From contig NZ_CP108785.1 of the NCBI RefSeq assembly GCF_045207655.1, positions 1,612,001-1,676,000 of the forward strand: a DNA stretch of 64,000 nucleotides, in the 5' to 3' direction. Both the position numbers and the translations under genes were made by a program. The notes below the pieces were generated by a model. That model searched no databases and was not told the origin of the DNA. It saw only the letters and a list, made by a program, of their open reading frames with translations. Below are positions 53,138 through 61,972 of this stretch, piece after piece. Origin of the DNA: Embleya sp045207655. Its GTDB lineage: Bacteria; Actinomycetota; Actinomycetes; Streptomycetales; Streptomycetaceae. Position 1 is the stretch's first letter. Every line of letters starts with the position of its first letter.

Positions 53138-55015
53138 TCAACCACCTTCCCGCCAGGCCCGCCACAGCCGGGCGTACCGCCCGCCCAGCGCCACCAACTC
53201 CTCGTGCGTCCCCTCCTCCACGACGCGTCCCGCGTCCAACACGGCGATCCGGTCCGCCGCCATCGCCTGGGTCAGCCGGTGCGCCACGAACAACGTGGTC
53301 CGGCCCGCGCACGCGGCTCGCACGGCCCGCTCCAGTTCGGCCGCGCCCGCGCTGCCCGCCTCCGCGGTCGACTCGTCGAGCACCACCACCGGCGACCGGC
53401 CCAGCACCAGCCGTGCCAGCGCGATCTGGGCGACCTTGGTGACGTCCAGGCGTTCGCCGCCCTCGCCGACCGCGGTGTTCAGCCCGTCGGGCAGCGCGTC
53501 GACCCAGCCGTCGGCGCCGACCGTACGCAACGCGTGTGTCAGTTCGGCGTCGGTCGCCTCCGGCGCGGCCAGCCGCAGATCGTCGGCGAGGGAGCCGGAG
53601 AAGACGTGCGTCTCCTGGGTCAGGATGCTCACCAGGGCCCGTGCCCCGGCCTCGTCCGGATCGGCGAGGTCGGTCGACCCCACGCACACCGACCCGGCCT
53701 GCGGCGTGCCGATGCCCGCGATCAGCGCGGCCAGCGTCGACTTGCCCGCACCCGTCGCCCCCACCAGCGCGAGCGAACCACCGCCCGGGATCGTCAGGTC
53801 GACGTCCCGCAGAACCGGCTCCTCGGTGTCGGGATAGCGAAACGTCAGCCCTCGCACCGTCACCGAGTACGGCGCGCCGTCCACGAACGCGGCGCCCGGG
53901 GACGCGGCTTCCGCGGACCCGACGCCGGCAACCGCAACGTCCGAGGACGCGCCCTCCGCCGACCCGACGCCCGCGGTCGCGACACCCGCGTCGCCCACCA
54001 GCCGATCCTCGCCCGCCTCCTCCAGCACCCCGACCAGCCGGGTCAGGCTCGCGCCCGACTTCTGCGCCTCGTCGAAGGTGAACATGATGGAGCCCAGCGG
54101 GGTGAACAGCCGGTGGAACATCAGCGGGGCCGCCGACACCTCGCCCAGGGTGGCGGCATCGGCCTCCAACAGGGCGTAGCCGACCACGATGATCAGGACC
54201 AGCCCGATGAACTCGGCGCGGTTCTCCCGGCCGACGAACCGGCCGAAGAACCGGAACACCTCGATGCCGAGTTCGCGCACCCGCCACGACTCGCGGGTGA
54301 CCTTCTCCCGGAAGGTGTCCTCGAGGCGGTACGCCCGGACCGTGTCGATCCCGTCCAACCCGCTGATCAACGCCTGCGCGCGGTCGGCCTGCGCCACCCG
54401 CTGCTTCCGGTAGAGCGGGGCGGACCGGGGCAGATACCAGCGCAGGGCCAGCGCGTACGCGGGCAGCGCCCCGGCGCCCGCCAGTCCCAGTCGCCAGTCC
54501 AGTCCGAACATCCCGGCGGTGGCGATGACGACCAGCACCCCGGCCGAGAACACCGTGGGGACGGCCGCTCGGATGCCCTTGGACAGCACGGCCACGTCGT
54601 CGCCGACCCGGGAGAGCACGTCGCCTCGGCCGACCTGCTCGATCCGTGCGCTCGGCATGCCCAGCACCGCCCGGACCGCGCCTTCGCGCAGCCGCGCGAG
54701 CAGGTCCGCGCCCAGCCGTCCGATCAGGTACGTCGACGCCGCGCCGGCCGCCGCGCCCAGGAGCGCGGCGGCCACCAGCAACAGCCCGATGGTGACCAGG
54801 ATCGAGCGTGATTCGCCCTCGATCACGCCGTCGACCACCCGGCCGAGCAGGAGCACGGGAAGCACTTGGAGCGCCGCCCCGGCCACCGTGGTGAGCACGG
54901 TTCCGGCGGTCAGCCACGGCACTTCGCGGCAGTGCGCCGCGACCCATCGGGTGGCCCGGCGTCCGGTCGCCGTGCGCAGGGTCGCCGGCGCCGGACGCGT
55001 GTCGGTGGTACTCAT
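53138..55015 (-). CDS. ABC exporter subunit with canonical Walker motifs (siderophore locus)
   Basis: A 625-aa half-transporter with six helices (residues about 35-320) and an NBD from about 385. Walker A is GATGAGKS (419-426), Q-loop LTQE, Walker B VVVLDE (544-549) with glutamate, H-loop VAHR. The signature is degenerate: where LSGGQ is expected it reads LDVTK. Residues about 340-376 hold an inserted linker built from a repeat (VATAGVGSAEGASS, VAVAGVGSAEAAS). ATG at 55015, 46 bp after the binding-protein gene. With the 51305 protein it should form a heterodimer having one working ATP site. Confidence 0.92.
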   Translation of the reverse strand: MSTTDTRPAPATLRTATGRRATRWVAAHCREVPWLTAGTVLTTVAGAALQVLPVLLLGRVVDGVIEGESRSILVTIGLLLVAAALLGAAAGAASTYLIGRLGADLLARLREGAVRAVLGMPSARIEQVGRGDVLSRVGDDVAVLSKGIRAAVPTVFSAGVLVVIATAGMFGLDWRLGLAGAGALPAYALALRWYLPRSAPLYRKQRVAQADRAQALISGLDGIDTVRAYRLEDTFREKVTRESWRVRELGIEVFRFFGRFVGRENRAEFIGLVLIIVVGYALLEADAATLGEVSAAPLMFHRLFTPLGSIMFTFDEAQKSGASLTRLVGVLEEAGEDRLVGDAGVATAGVGSAEGASSDVAVAGVGSAEAASPGAAFVDGAPYSVTVRGLTFRYPDTEEPVLRDVDLTIPGGGSLALVGATGAGKSTLAALIAGIGTPQAGSVCVGSTDLADPDEAGARALVSILTQETHVFSGSLADDLRLAAPEATDAELTHALRTVGADGWVDALPDGLNTAVGEGGERLDVTKVAQIALARLVLGRSPVVVLDESTAEAGSAGAAELERAVRAACAGRTTLFVAHRLTQAMAADRIAVLDAGRVVEEGTHEELVALGGRYARLWRAWREGG

Positions 55016-55061
55016 CCCCGGCCCGAGGCGGGCCGGGGACGGATTATGCCGATCGACATGA

Positions 55062-56132
55062 CTAGCCGGCCGCCTTGACGAGTTCGTCGATGGCGTACGG
55101 CAGGGACAACAACGTGCCCTGGGACATGGCCGCGCCGACCGCCGGGCCCTCGCCGTCCAGCAGGTACGACACCTTCCCGTTCTTGACCGCGGGCAGGTTG
55201 GTGAAGAGCTGGAACTTCTTCAGCGCGTCCTGGTCCGCCTGGTCGTTGATGACGAAGATGCGGTCGACGTTGAGCAGATCCATGCGCTCGGGGGAGAGCA
55301 CCGTGAAGAACTTGCCGTCCGCGATCTTGTCGATCTCCGTCGCGCCCTTGAAGCCGATGCCCGTCAGCAGTCGTCCGCGCACGTCGGTGGTGGTGAACGG
55401 CGCGAGCGAGTCCTTGTACCAGGACACCGCGACGGCGGTCTGGTTGGCGAACTCCGGGTGCGCCTTGCGGGCCGCGTCCAGCTTGTCCTGGATGCCCTGC
55501 ACCATCCTGGTGCCCTCGTCGGACTTGCCGAGCGCCTTGGCGATGTGGATCGCGTTGTCCTGCCACGGCGCGCTGAACGGCTCTTTCTCGGCCTTGGTGC
55601 GGCCCACCGTCGGGGCGATCCTGGCGAGCTTGTCGTAGGCGGCCTGGTCGATCTCGGAGTAGACCGCGATGATCAGATCCGGCCGCAGAGCGGCGATCTT
55701 CTCGTAATTGGGGGCGGAGTCCCCGTTGTTCATCACGACCTCGGGGCGGGTGTCGCCCCACTTGTCCTTGGTCCAGGCCCACTGGGTGTTGACGTCGGGG
55801 GTCTTGCCCGGCGGGTTGGGGTACTGGTCGACCATGCCGACCGGCTTGATGCCGAGTGCCAGGATGGCCTGGTCGTCGGTGTAGCCCACGGAGACGACCC
55901 GCTTGGGTGCCTTGGTCACCTTCGTGGATCCGAACGCGTGCTCCACCGTGACCGGGAAGACGCCGTCGGCGGCGGCGACCGGGGCGTTGCCGCTCGACGT
56001 GTCCGCCTTCTTGTCCTTGTCGTCCGAGTCGGAACCGCAGCCTGTGAGAAGGCCGACTCCGAGCGCCGCGGCGGACAATATCGCCGCCAATCGTCGCCGG
56101 GACCCCATACGCGTCGTTCGATGGTGGAGCAT
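55062..56132 (-). CDS. Siderophore-binding lipoprotein (FecB/FhuD-like)
   Basis: Substrate-binding protein of 356 aa for ferric siderophore uptake. A signal peptide (RRRLAAILSAAALGVGLLTGC) ends in lipobox LTGC (Cys 32), so it is anchored outside the membrane. The class III fold shows RVVSVGYTDDQAILALGIKPVGMVD and LRPDLIIAVYSEIDQAAYDKLARIAPTV. The start is ATG at 56132 with AAGGGA upstream. An iron box lies in its promoter region (56204-56222). It delivers the siderophore to the FecCD permease encoded upstream. The siderophore type cannot be told. Confidence 0.94.
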   Translation of the reverse strand: MLHHRTTRMGSRRRLAAILSAAALGVGLLTGCGSDSDDKDKKADTSSGNAPVAAADGVFPVTVEHAFGSTKVTKAPKRVVSVGYTDDQAILALGIKPVGMVDQYPNPPGKTPDVNTQWAWTKDKWGDTRPEVVMNNGDSAPNYEKIAALRPDLIIAVYSEIDQAAYDKLARIAPTVGRTKAEKEPFSAPWQDNAIHIAKALGKSDEGTRMVQGIQDKLDAARKAHPEFANQTAVAVSWYKDSLAPFTTTDVRGRLLTGIGFKGATEIDKIADGKFFTVLSPERMDLLNVDRIFVINDQADQDALKKFQLFTNLPAVKNGKVSYLLDGEGPAVGAAMSQGTLLSLPYAIDELVKAAG

Positions 56133-56203
56133 CCGAAATCCCTTGCTTTCGTGCCGTTCGCCGCCCCTCTTGTTAAAGGGCAGGCAAACCATACAGGTAC
56201 AAC

Positions 56204-56222
56204 TTAGGCAAGGCTAGCCTAA
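56204..56222 (-). promoter_or_regulatory. Iron box (DmdR/IdeR operator), unit 2
   Basis: TTAGGCAAGGCTAGCCTAA, a 19-bp dyad that matches the actinobacterial iron-box consensus at 16 of 19 positions. It lies 72 bp upstream of the binding-protein start, between it and the ATPase gene. Iron-loaded DmdR/IdeR would repress the binding-protein/exporter unit here. Confidence 0.93.
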
Positions 56223-56238
56223 GTTGTCGTTGGTCTTC

Positions 56239-57108
56239 CTATTTTTGATCTTCGTCGGACCCCTGGCCGACCACCACGTGCGTACGGCCGATCGGCACGA
56301 TCAGCGGCCGGTCGCCCACCGGGTCGTCGATCACTCGCGCACGCAGCCCGAACGCCTCGTACAGCAACTCGGCGGTGATCACGTCCCGCGGGTGCCCCTG
56401 CGCCAGGATCGCCCCCGCCTTCATCACGATGAGGTTGTCGCTGTAGCGCGTGGCCAGGTTGAGATCGTGCAGGACCATGACCACGGTGCGCCCCGCCTCG
56501 TGCAGATCGTCCACCAGGTCGAGTACGTCGATGGCGTGCGCCAGGTCCAGGTAGGTGGTCGGCTCGTCCAGCAGCAGCAGGTCGGTGCCCTGGACCAGGG
56601 TCATCGAGATCCAGACCCGCTGACGCTGACCGCCGGACAGCGCGTCGACCGGGCGGTCCGCCAGGTCGGCCACCCCGGTCATGGCCAGCGCGCGCTCCAC
56701 CACGGCGGCGTCGTCCGACGACCACTGGCGCAGCCAACTCTGGTGCGGATGGCGGCCCGTGGCGACCAGGTCGGCCACCGTCAGCCCCTCCGGCGCGACC
56801 GGGGCCTGCGGCAACAGCCCGAGCCTCTTCGCCACTTCCTTGGTCTTGAGCCTGCCGATGTCGTCGCCGTCCAGCAGCACCATGCCCTTGGTCGGCTTGA
56901 GCAGCCGCGACAGGGTCCGCAACAGGGTCGACTTCCCACAGCCGTTGGGCCCGATGATCGTGGTGACCAGCCGCGGCGGTATCACCACGTCGAGGCCGTC
57001 GATGACGACCCGGCCGCCGTACCCCACCGTGACGCCCTCGGCCGCCAGCCGTGACATGTGGTCGACGTCGGACCCGCCTTCGGTCTCGGTCATGAACTGA
57101 GCGGCCAC
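56239..57108 (-). CDS. Iron-siderophore ABC transporter ATPase (FecE-like)
   Basis: A 289-aa NBD for siderophore import. Walker A GPNGCGKST, Q-loop LLPQ, signature LSGGQRQRVWISMTL, Walker B LLLLDEPTTYLDL, H-loop VLHDLN are all intact; the TYLDLAHAIDVLDL run is typical of the FepC/FecE group. The start is GTG at 57108 with AGGGGAC upstream; ATG at 57093 and 57057 are later candidates. It is the last gene of unit 1, 120 bp after permease 2; short (A/G)ATCCGCCG repeats occupy that gap. Confidence 0.94.
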   Translation of the reverse strand: MAAQFMTETEGGSDVDHMSRLAAEGVTVGYGGRVVIDGLDVVIPPRLVTTIIGPNGCGKSTLLRTLSRLLKPTKGMVLLDGDDIGRLKTKEVAKRLGLLPQAPVAPEGLTVADLVATGRHPHQSWLRQWSSDDAAVVERALAMTGVADLADRPVDALSGGQRQRVWISMTLVQGTDLLLLDEPTTYLDLAHAIDVLDLVDDLHEAGRTVVMVLHDLNLATRYSDNLIVMKAGAILAQGHPRDVITAELLYEAFGLRARVIDDPVGDRPLIVPIGRTHVVVGQGSDEDQK

Positions 57109-57228
57109 TACGTCCCCTTGTCTCGGTTTTGCTCGACCTTGCGTCTGCGGAATCCGCCGTATCCGCCGTCTCGGCTCGTCATGGTCTGCGGCTGCCCGCA
57201 CCGGCCGCGCCGGCTGTGTCCGCGTCGG

Positions 57229-58290
57229 CTACCTGAGATTCGCCCGCACCAGCAGATACACGAGGAACGGGCCGCCGATCGCGGCGGTGACCACGCCGAC
57301 CGGGAGCGTGATCGGCAACGCCGTACGCGCGACCAGGTCCGAGCCGATCAGCAACAACGCCCCCACCAGAGCGGAGGCGACCATCGGCGGTGTCGGGCAT
57401 CGCGCCAGCCGCATCGCCACCTGCGGCGCCACCAGCGCGACGAACGGGACGGGACCCGCCGCGCTCACCGCCACACCGGCCAGCAGTACCGCGCACAACA
57501 GCAGGACCGCGCGCACCGCCGCGTACCGCACGCCCAGGCCCGCGGCGACGTCGTCGCCGAAGTGCAGCGGCTTGAACTGGAACGCGACGACCGCCACGAC
57601 GATCATCAGGACGAGCGTGCACCACAGCGCGATCCGGACCTCGTCCCACGATCGATCCTCCAGCGAGCCGACCAACCACGCCTGGGCCCGGGCCACATCC
57701 CTGATGTCGGCCGAGACCAGCAGCCAGGTCGTGACGGCCTGAGTCACGGCGCTCACCGAGATGCCGATCAGGATGAGACGGAGGCCGTCGATCCCGCGCC
57801 GCCACGACAGGACGTACACCAGCAGACCCGCGCCGAGACCACCCGCGAGCGCCGCCGCGGACAGCCCCACGGTGCCCGCGATCGCCGCGGACGCCCCGCC
57901 CGACACCGTCACCAGGAACACCGCGACCGCACTGGCGCCCCCGGTGACGCCCAGAACGTCCGGACTGGCCAACGGATTACGGGCGATCGACTGCGTGATC
58001 GCCCCGGACACCCCCAGCGCGATCCCCACCACGAGACCGGCCATGGCACGCGGCATCCGCAGGTCCATGATCACGAACTCGTCGACCTGCTCACCCCGGC
58101 CGACGATGGTGGCGACCACCTGCGGTAGGCCGATGGGGAAGTCCCCGATGCCGATGGACAGGCAGAACACCAGGAAGGTCGCCGCCGCCAACAGCAGCGT
58201 GACGAGCACCATTCGGGGTCGCCACACGAACGACACGTGCCCCAGCCGTACACCCGGTATCGGCGATCGTTCGACGTCTGTCGCGCTCAT
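57229..58290 (-). CDS. FecCD-family siderophore permease 2
   Basis: Integral membrane permease of 353 aa, about nine or ten helices. RMPRAMAGLVVGIALGVSGAITQSIARNPLASPDVLGVTGGASAVAV is the FecCD signature; HFGDDVAAGLGVRYAAVRAVLLLCAVLLAGVAVSAAGPVPFVALVAPQVAMRLAR is the coupling-loop region. ATG at 58290 overlaps the stop of permease 1 (ATGA), so the two are translationally coupled and form the heterodimeric channel. Confidence 0.95.
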   Translation of the reverse strand: MSATDVERSPIPGVRLGHVSFVWRPRMVLVTLLLAAATFLVFCLSIGIGDFPIGLPQVVATIVGRGEQVDEFVIMDLRMPRAMAGLVVGIALGVSGAITQSIARNPLASPDVLGVTGGASAVAVFLVTVSGGASAAIAGTVGLSAAALAGGLGAGLLVYVLSWRRGIDGLRLILIGISVSAVTQAVTTWLLVSADIRDVARAQAWLVGSLEDRSWDEVRIALWCTLVLMIVVAVVAFQFKPLHFGDDVAAGLGVRYAAVRAVLLLCAVLLAGVAVSAAGPVPFVALVAPQVAMRLARCPTPPMVASALVGALLLIGSDLVARTALPITLPVGVVTAAIGGPFLVYLLVRANLR

Positions 58291-59366
58291 GTCCTCTTGA
58301 ACTTTCCGCGCCACACCAGGGCCGCGAAGAACGGGGCGCCCAGGAGGGCGACGACGACACCCGCGTCCAACTCGCCCGGCCGCGCCACGACCCGCCCCAC
58401 GACATCGCAGACCAGGAGCACGACGGCACCGAGCAGACCCGCGTACGGCACCGACCAGCGGTAGTCCGGCCCGGTCAGATACCGGGCCACGTGGGCCACC
58501 ATGAGACCCAGGAACGCGATCGGACCGCACGCCGCGGTCGCCGCGCCCGCCAGCAGGGTGATGGCGACGATGCCGATGATCCGGCTTCGCGTGATGTTCA
58601 CGCCCAGCCCCCGCGCCACGTCGTCACCGAGGTTGAGCAGGTTGATGGTGGGAAGCGTGGCCAGTGCCAACACCAACCCGACCCCGACGAAAGCGGCCAC
58701 CGGCCGGATGACGTCGAATCCGACACCGGTCACCGAGCCCGAGTTCCAGAATCGCAGCGCGTTCAGCGACGCCTTGTCCGACAACGCGACCGCGGTGGTC
58801 ATCGCCGCGAGGAACACCGTGATGCCCTGCCCGGCCAGTGCCAGCGTCAACGGGTTGCCGGCGCCCCGGCCGATACTCGCCAACCCGAACACGACGACAC
58901 CGGCAACCCCCGCGCCGAGGAAGGCGAACCAGACATACTGCGTCGGGTCGGCGAACCCGAACACGGAGACCACCGAGACCACCGCGAAGGAGGCGCCGGC
59001 GTTCACCCCCAGCAAGCCCGTGTCGGCGATCGGGTTGCGGGTGTAGCCCTGGATCAGCGCTCCGCCCACCCCCAACGCGACGCCCACCACGATCGCGAGC
59101 ACCGTCCGGGGCACCCGCACGGTCTGCACGATGAGCCTGACCTCGTTCTGCCGCTGGTCCGCGTCCGGCTCCGCGAACAACCCGTGCCACACCTCGGCCG
59201 GACTCAACGCCCGCGCACCGACGACCAGCGACACCAGCGCCGCGACCACGAGGACCGCCACGAGCGCGACCAGACCCACCACCCGTCGGCGCCGGATCTC
59301 CGCGCCGGTGGGCACGACGTGCACGGCGTGCTCGACGGCGGCCGTGCCCGAATCGACGCGCGTCAT
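58287..59366 (-). CDS. FecCD-family siderophore permease 1
   Basis: Integral membrane permease of 359 aa. RVPRTVLAIVVGVALGVGGALIQGYTRNPIADTGLLGVNAGASFAVV and GLGVNITRSRIIGIVAITLLAGAATAACGPIAFLGLMVAHVARYLTG are the FecCD signatures. ATG at 59366 overlaps the stop of the preceding 60-aa gene by ATGA, and its own stop overlaps the start of permease 2 in the same way. The three genes must be translated together. Confidence 0.95.
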   Translation of the reverse strand: MTRVDSGTAAVEHAVHVVPTGAEIRRRRVVGLVALVAVLVVAALVSLVVGARALSPAEVWHGLFAEPDADQRQNEVRLIVQTVRVPRTVLAIVVGVALGVGGALIQGYTRNPIADTGLLGVNAGASFAVVSVVSVFGFADPTQYVWFAFLGAGVAGVVVFGLASIGRGAGNPLTLALAGQGITVFLAAMTTAVALSDKASLNALRFWNSGSVTGVGFDVIRPVAAFVGVGLVLALATLPTINLLNLGDDVARGLGVNITRSRIIGIVAITLLAGAATAACGPIAFLGLMVAHVARYLTGPDYRWSVPYAGLLGAVVLLVCDVVGRVVARPGELDAGVVVALLGAPFFAALVWRGKFKRT

Positions 59367-59545
59367 CCCTTCGATCCATCGGGGACACACGACCGACGAA
59401 AGCCGAACTCCCCGACCGCGCCCCGCCCGTCGACGCGCACCCCGTACCCGCCGAGTACGACCGACGCGGCCGTGTCGAACGATCCGAAGCGGAAGTCGGC
59501 GAGGTCGAGGACCAACGGTGCGTCATCAGGAAGACCCTGCGACAT
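59363..59545 (-). CDS. Small 60-aa protein, first gene of the siderophore unit, unknown
   Basis: A 60-aa soluble peptide (begins MSQGLPDDAPLVLDLADFRF, ends FRRSCVPDGSKG) matching no family known to me; in particular no MbtH NPFD motif. It has a ribosome site, GGGAGTGG before ATG at 59545, lies 87 bp after an iron box, and overlaps permease 1 by ATGA, so the gene is well supported. It has one Cys near the end and a Gly-rich middle (VVLGGYGVRVDGRGAVGEFG). It could be a leader affecting permease translation, a small partner, or a remnant. Confidence 0.68.
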   Translation of the reverse strand: MSQGLPDDAPLVLDLADFRFGSFDTAASVVLGGYGVRVDGRGAVGEFGFRRSCVPDGSKG

Positions 59546-59631
59546 ACCACTCCCATCGTGCGGGGCAGTCGCCTGTCAGGCGTGCAAAAGACATGAAAGG
59601 TGGGCACGTCGACAGAGCGACACGCCGGGAC

Positions 59632-59650
59632 TTAGGTGAGCCTAAGTTAA
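59632..59650 (-). promoter_or_regulatory. Iron box (DmdR/IdeR operator), unit 1
   Basis: TTAGGTGAGCCTAAGTTAA matches the iron-box consensus at 15 of 19 positions and includes a perfect TTAGG(T)-N-CCTAA core. It is 87 bp upstream of the 60-aa gene, the head of the permease/ATPase unit. The region 59660-59998 to the right holds no supported gene. Confidence 0.9.
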
Positions 59651-59998
59651 TCCCATGACACTGTCGATAGGGCATTACGGACACTTGATCACCGACGCCC
59701 GTGAAGTCCGGAAAACCCGGGGCTCAGCGTCGTCGAATGTGGCGCATCCCACCAATACCGAAACCATCGCCTCACTTCCGGCGCCGATCGGTCGACTCCG
59801 ATCAACTGCCCCATCGGGGCGGGCCGTCCCCGCCGACCGAACGCCCGGCGCCGAACCCACGCGCAGCCACCCACCACACCCGACGCGTGCCCCGCCCCGC
59901 CCGGCGCCCGCCCATCCGCTCGAACGAACGGACGGACGAACGGACGCGGCCCGAGCGCCCGCGCCCGGGACGGCGAGCCGTTGGGGTCGGGCGCGTGA

Positions 59999-61591
59999 TC
60001 ACGGGCACAACGGGCCGAAGTCCACGTCGGTCCAGGGTGCGTGGACGGGTGCGTGGGGCCGGTCCCGCGTGTCCCAGATGTGGGTGTGCCGGCTCGTGTC
60101 GTCCAGGTGCGGCCAGCCGGGGTCGCCGCCGGCGGCGAAGGTGGCCCAGCTACGAAGCATGCGTTGCGAGAGTCGGCGGTCCGCGTCGTCGGGTGGGCCG
60201 CCGATGAGGAATCGCACCTCGTCGAGATCGAGGTTGCCGAACGCGAAGGGGACGTCCGCGCAGTGCCAGGCGCGCGGCACCGCACCCGGGGCGTCCGGAC
60301 GGCGGGTGAAGCGGGACAGGAAGGCCCGGCCACCCGCGCGGGCGTGCCGTTCGGCCAGGCGCCGGCTGTACTCGCCGAACATCACCTCGCCGAGAAGCGT
60401 GAGGTAGACGTCCAGGACCGGCGCCTGCGGCATCGCCGCGCGGTACGCCGTCACCAAGGCCTCGGGCAGGTCGAAGTCGGCCGCGAAGACGGCCAGTTGC
60501 CGTTCGGTGGTGACCTTCGCGCTGCTGCCCACGGCGTCGAGGAGCCAATACTCCTCCGCGGTGTGGCAGACCAGCAGGTCCACTCCCCGCGCCCGACCGT
60601 CGGCCAGGCCGGTGAGCGGGTCGGCGGGCAGCACGTCGCCGTCGACCACCGGTGCGTGGATGACCGGGTCGTAGTGCCGGCGGCCGGAGTGTGGATCGCG
60701 CCGGTAGCCGTCGACGACCCGATCGCAAGCGGCCACCAGCGCGCCGGGCGTCGCCGCCGTCAGCGCCTCGGCGGTGGCCCGGCAGCCGGCCGCCGCCGCG
60801 ACTTCGGCCGTCGTCGCGGCGGCGAGCTCGCGCGAGTGGATCGGAGCAGCGGGGCTGTGCGCGATGACGCGGCGGAACAGGCCCCGCGCGCGCTCCATCA
60901 CCATCAGGCAGGCCGCGGCAGTGGCACCGGAGGACTGACCCGCCACCGTGACGTTGTCGGGGTCGCCGCCGAAGCCCGCGATGTTGTCCCGGACCCAGCG
61001 CAGCGCGGCGACCTGGTCGAGCAGGCCCCGGTTGTCGGGAAGGCCGGCGCCCGCGCCGGCCGGTACGTGCCCGAAGCCCTCGAAGCCCAGCCGGTGGTTG
61101 GCGGTGACCACGACCAGTCCGGCCCGGGCCAGGGCCACACCGTCGAAGTCGGGCTGCGCGGAGGAGCCGAAGGTATGGGCGCCGCCGTGGATCCAGACCA
61201 GGACGGGCAGCCGGGCGCCGGCGAGGGCCGGGGTCCAGACGTTGACGGTGAGCACGTCCTCGTCCCCCGGTGACCACACGGGTGTGCCCGGGAGGCGTGC
61301 CGATTGCGGGGCGATCGGCCCGAAGCGCGCGCCGTCGCGGATCCCGGTCCACGTCGCCGGCGCCCGGGGTTCGCGGAACCGGTCGACGCCGAAGGGTGGG
61401 GCGGCGTACCGAATGCCGAGGATCGCGACCACGTCCGGAACGCGTCGATGCCCGCGCACCGCGCCGTACCGCGTCGCGAACACATCGCCGACCACGGCCG
61501 CGCCTGCGAGTCCGGCGTCAACGCCAACGTCAATACCGGCATTGATCTCATATCCGGCATTCATCCGATTACCGATATTCTCGACGCCCAC
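59999..61591 (-). CDS. Type-B carboxylesterase
   Basis: Carboxylesterase/lipase of 530 aa. Type-B signature: ILGIRYAAPPFGVDRFREP, DEDVLTVNVWTP, VWIHGGAHTFGS (oxyanion hole), and the nucleophile elbow VTVAGQSSGATAA. The start is GTG at 61591 behind AAAGGTG; ATG at 61564 would drop nine residues. The first 40 residues contain an Asn-Ala-Gly/Asp-Val-Gly repeat and no clear signal peptide. It is divergent from malE, with two CTTGCAAG-type operators between; one of these is nearer to this gene, so sugar-responsive control is possible. Confidence 0.9.
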   Translation of the reverse strand: MGVENIGNRMNAGYEINAGIDVGVDAGLAGAAVVGDVFATRYGAVRGHRRVPDVVAILGIRYAAPPFGVDRFREPRAPATWTGIRDGARFGPIAPQSARLPGTPVWSPGDEDVLTVNVWTPALAGARLPVLVWIHGGAHTFGSSAQPDFDGVALARAGLVVVTANHRLGFEGFGHVPAGAGAGLPDNRGLLDQVAALRWVRDNIAGFGGDPDNVTVAGQSSGATAAACLMVMERARGLFRRVIAHSPAAPIHSRELAAATTAEVAAAAGCRATAEALTAATPGALVAACDRVVDGYRRDPHSGRRHYDPVIHAPVVDGDVLPADPLTGLADGRARGVDLLVCHTAEEYWLLDAVGSSAKVTTERQLAVFAADFDLPEALVTAYRAAMPQAPVLDVYLTLLGEVMFGEYSRRLAERHARAGGRAFLSRFTRRPDAPGAVPRAWHCADVPFAFGNLDLDEVRFLIGGPPDDADRRLSQRMLRSWATFAAGGDPGWPHLDDTSRHTHIWDTRDRPHAPVHAPWTDVDFGPLCP

Positions 61592-61713
61592 CCGGATCAC
61601 CTTTCGACGCACGACGAACCGCCGCACTCGGGAACAACACCCCGAGAAAAGCGACGCCCCGCGCCGGCCGAAGACCCGCCGACCGACGACACCCCGCAAC
61701 CCGCGCACGCGCT

Positions 61714-61734
61714 CTTGCTGAAAGTTCTTGCAAG
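61714..61734. promoter_or_regulatory. MalR-like operator, distal (CTTGCTG-N6-CTTGCAAG)
   Basis: CTTGCTG (61714-61720) and CTTGCAAG (61727-61734) lie 13 bp apart. LacI-type MalR of streptomycetes binds CTTGCAG-like direct repeats. The site is 123 bp upstream of the carboxylesterase start and 350 bp from malE. Confidence 0.7.
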
Positions 61735-61942
61735 CCGATGTGAACCTAAGCCTGCCCTGACGCCACGTCAATATGCGGAAACCCCAAGGCCATTCCCCCG
61801 AGAGCGGTTACGACCGGGGACAAAACGGAAGCGCCGGGAGCCGTCTCCATCGGGCGGCACCCCGCCTCCGTCGACCATCACCCCCGGCGTCGAGCCGCCC
61901 ACGCGACCTTCCCGACACCCGACGCACTCACCCGACGGCAAT

Positions 61943-61972
61943 CCGCAAACCGTTGCGGAAATATCTTGCAAG
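61943..61972. promoter_or_regulatory. MalR-like operator, proximal to malE
   Basis: A dyad CCGCAA-ACCG-TTGCGG (61943-61958) followed by CTTGCAAG (61965-61972), inside an AT-rich patch 114 bp upstream of malE. The TTGCGG...CTTGCAAG layout matches the distal site, supporting LacI/MalR control. Confidence 0.75.

Noticed and set aside
59655..60407. Leaderless plus-strand gene starting five bases after the iron box
   Set aside because: The translation has no family features, turns to Arg/Pro/Ala low complexity and runs antisense to the carboxylesterase.
61741..61762. Third iron box near the carboxylesterase
   Set aside because: The sequence containing CCTAAGCCTGCCC matches the iron-box consensus at only about 11 of 19 positions and lacks symmetry.
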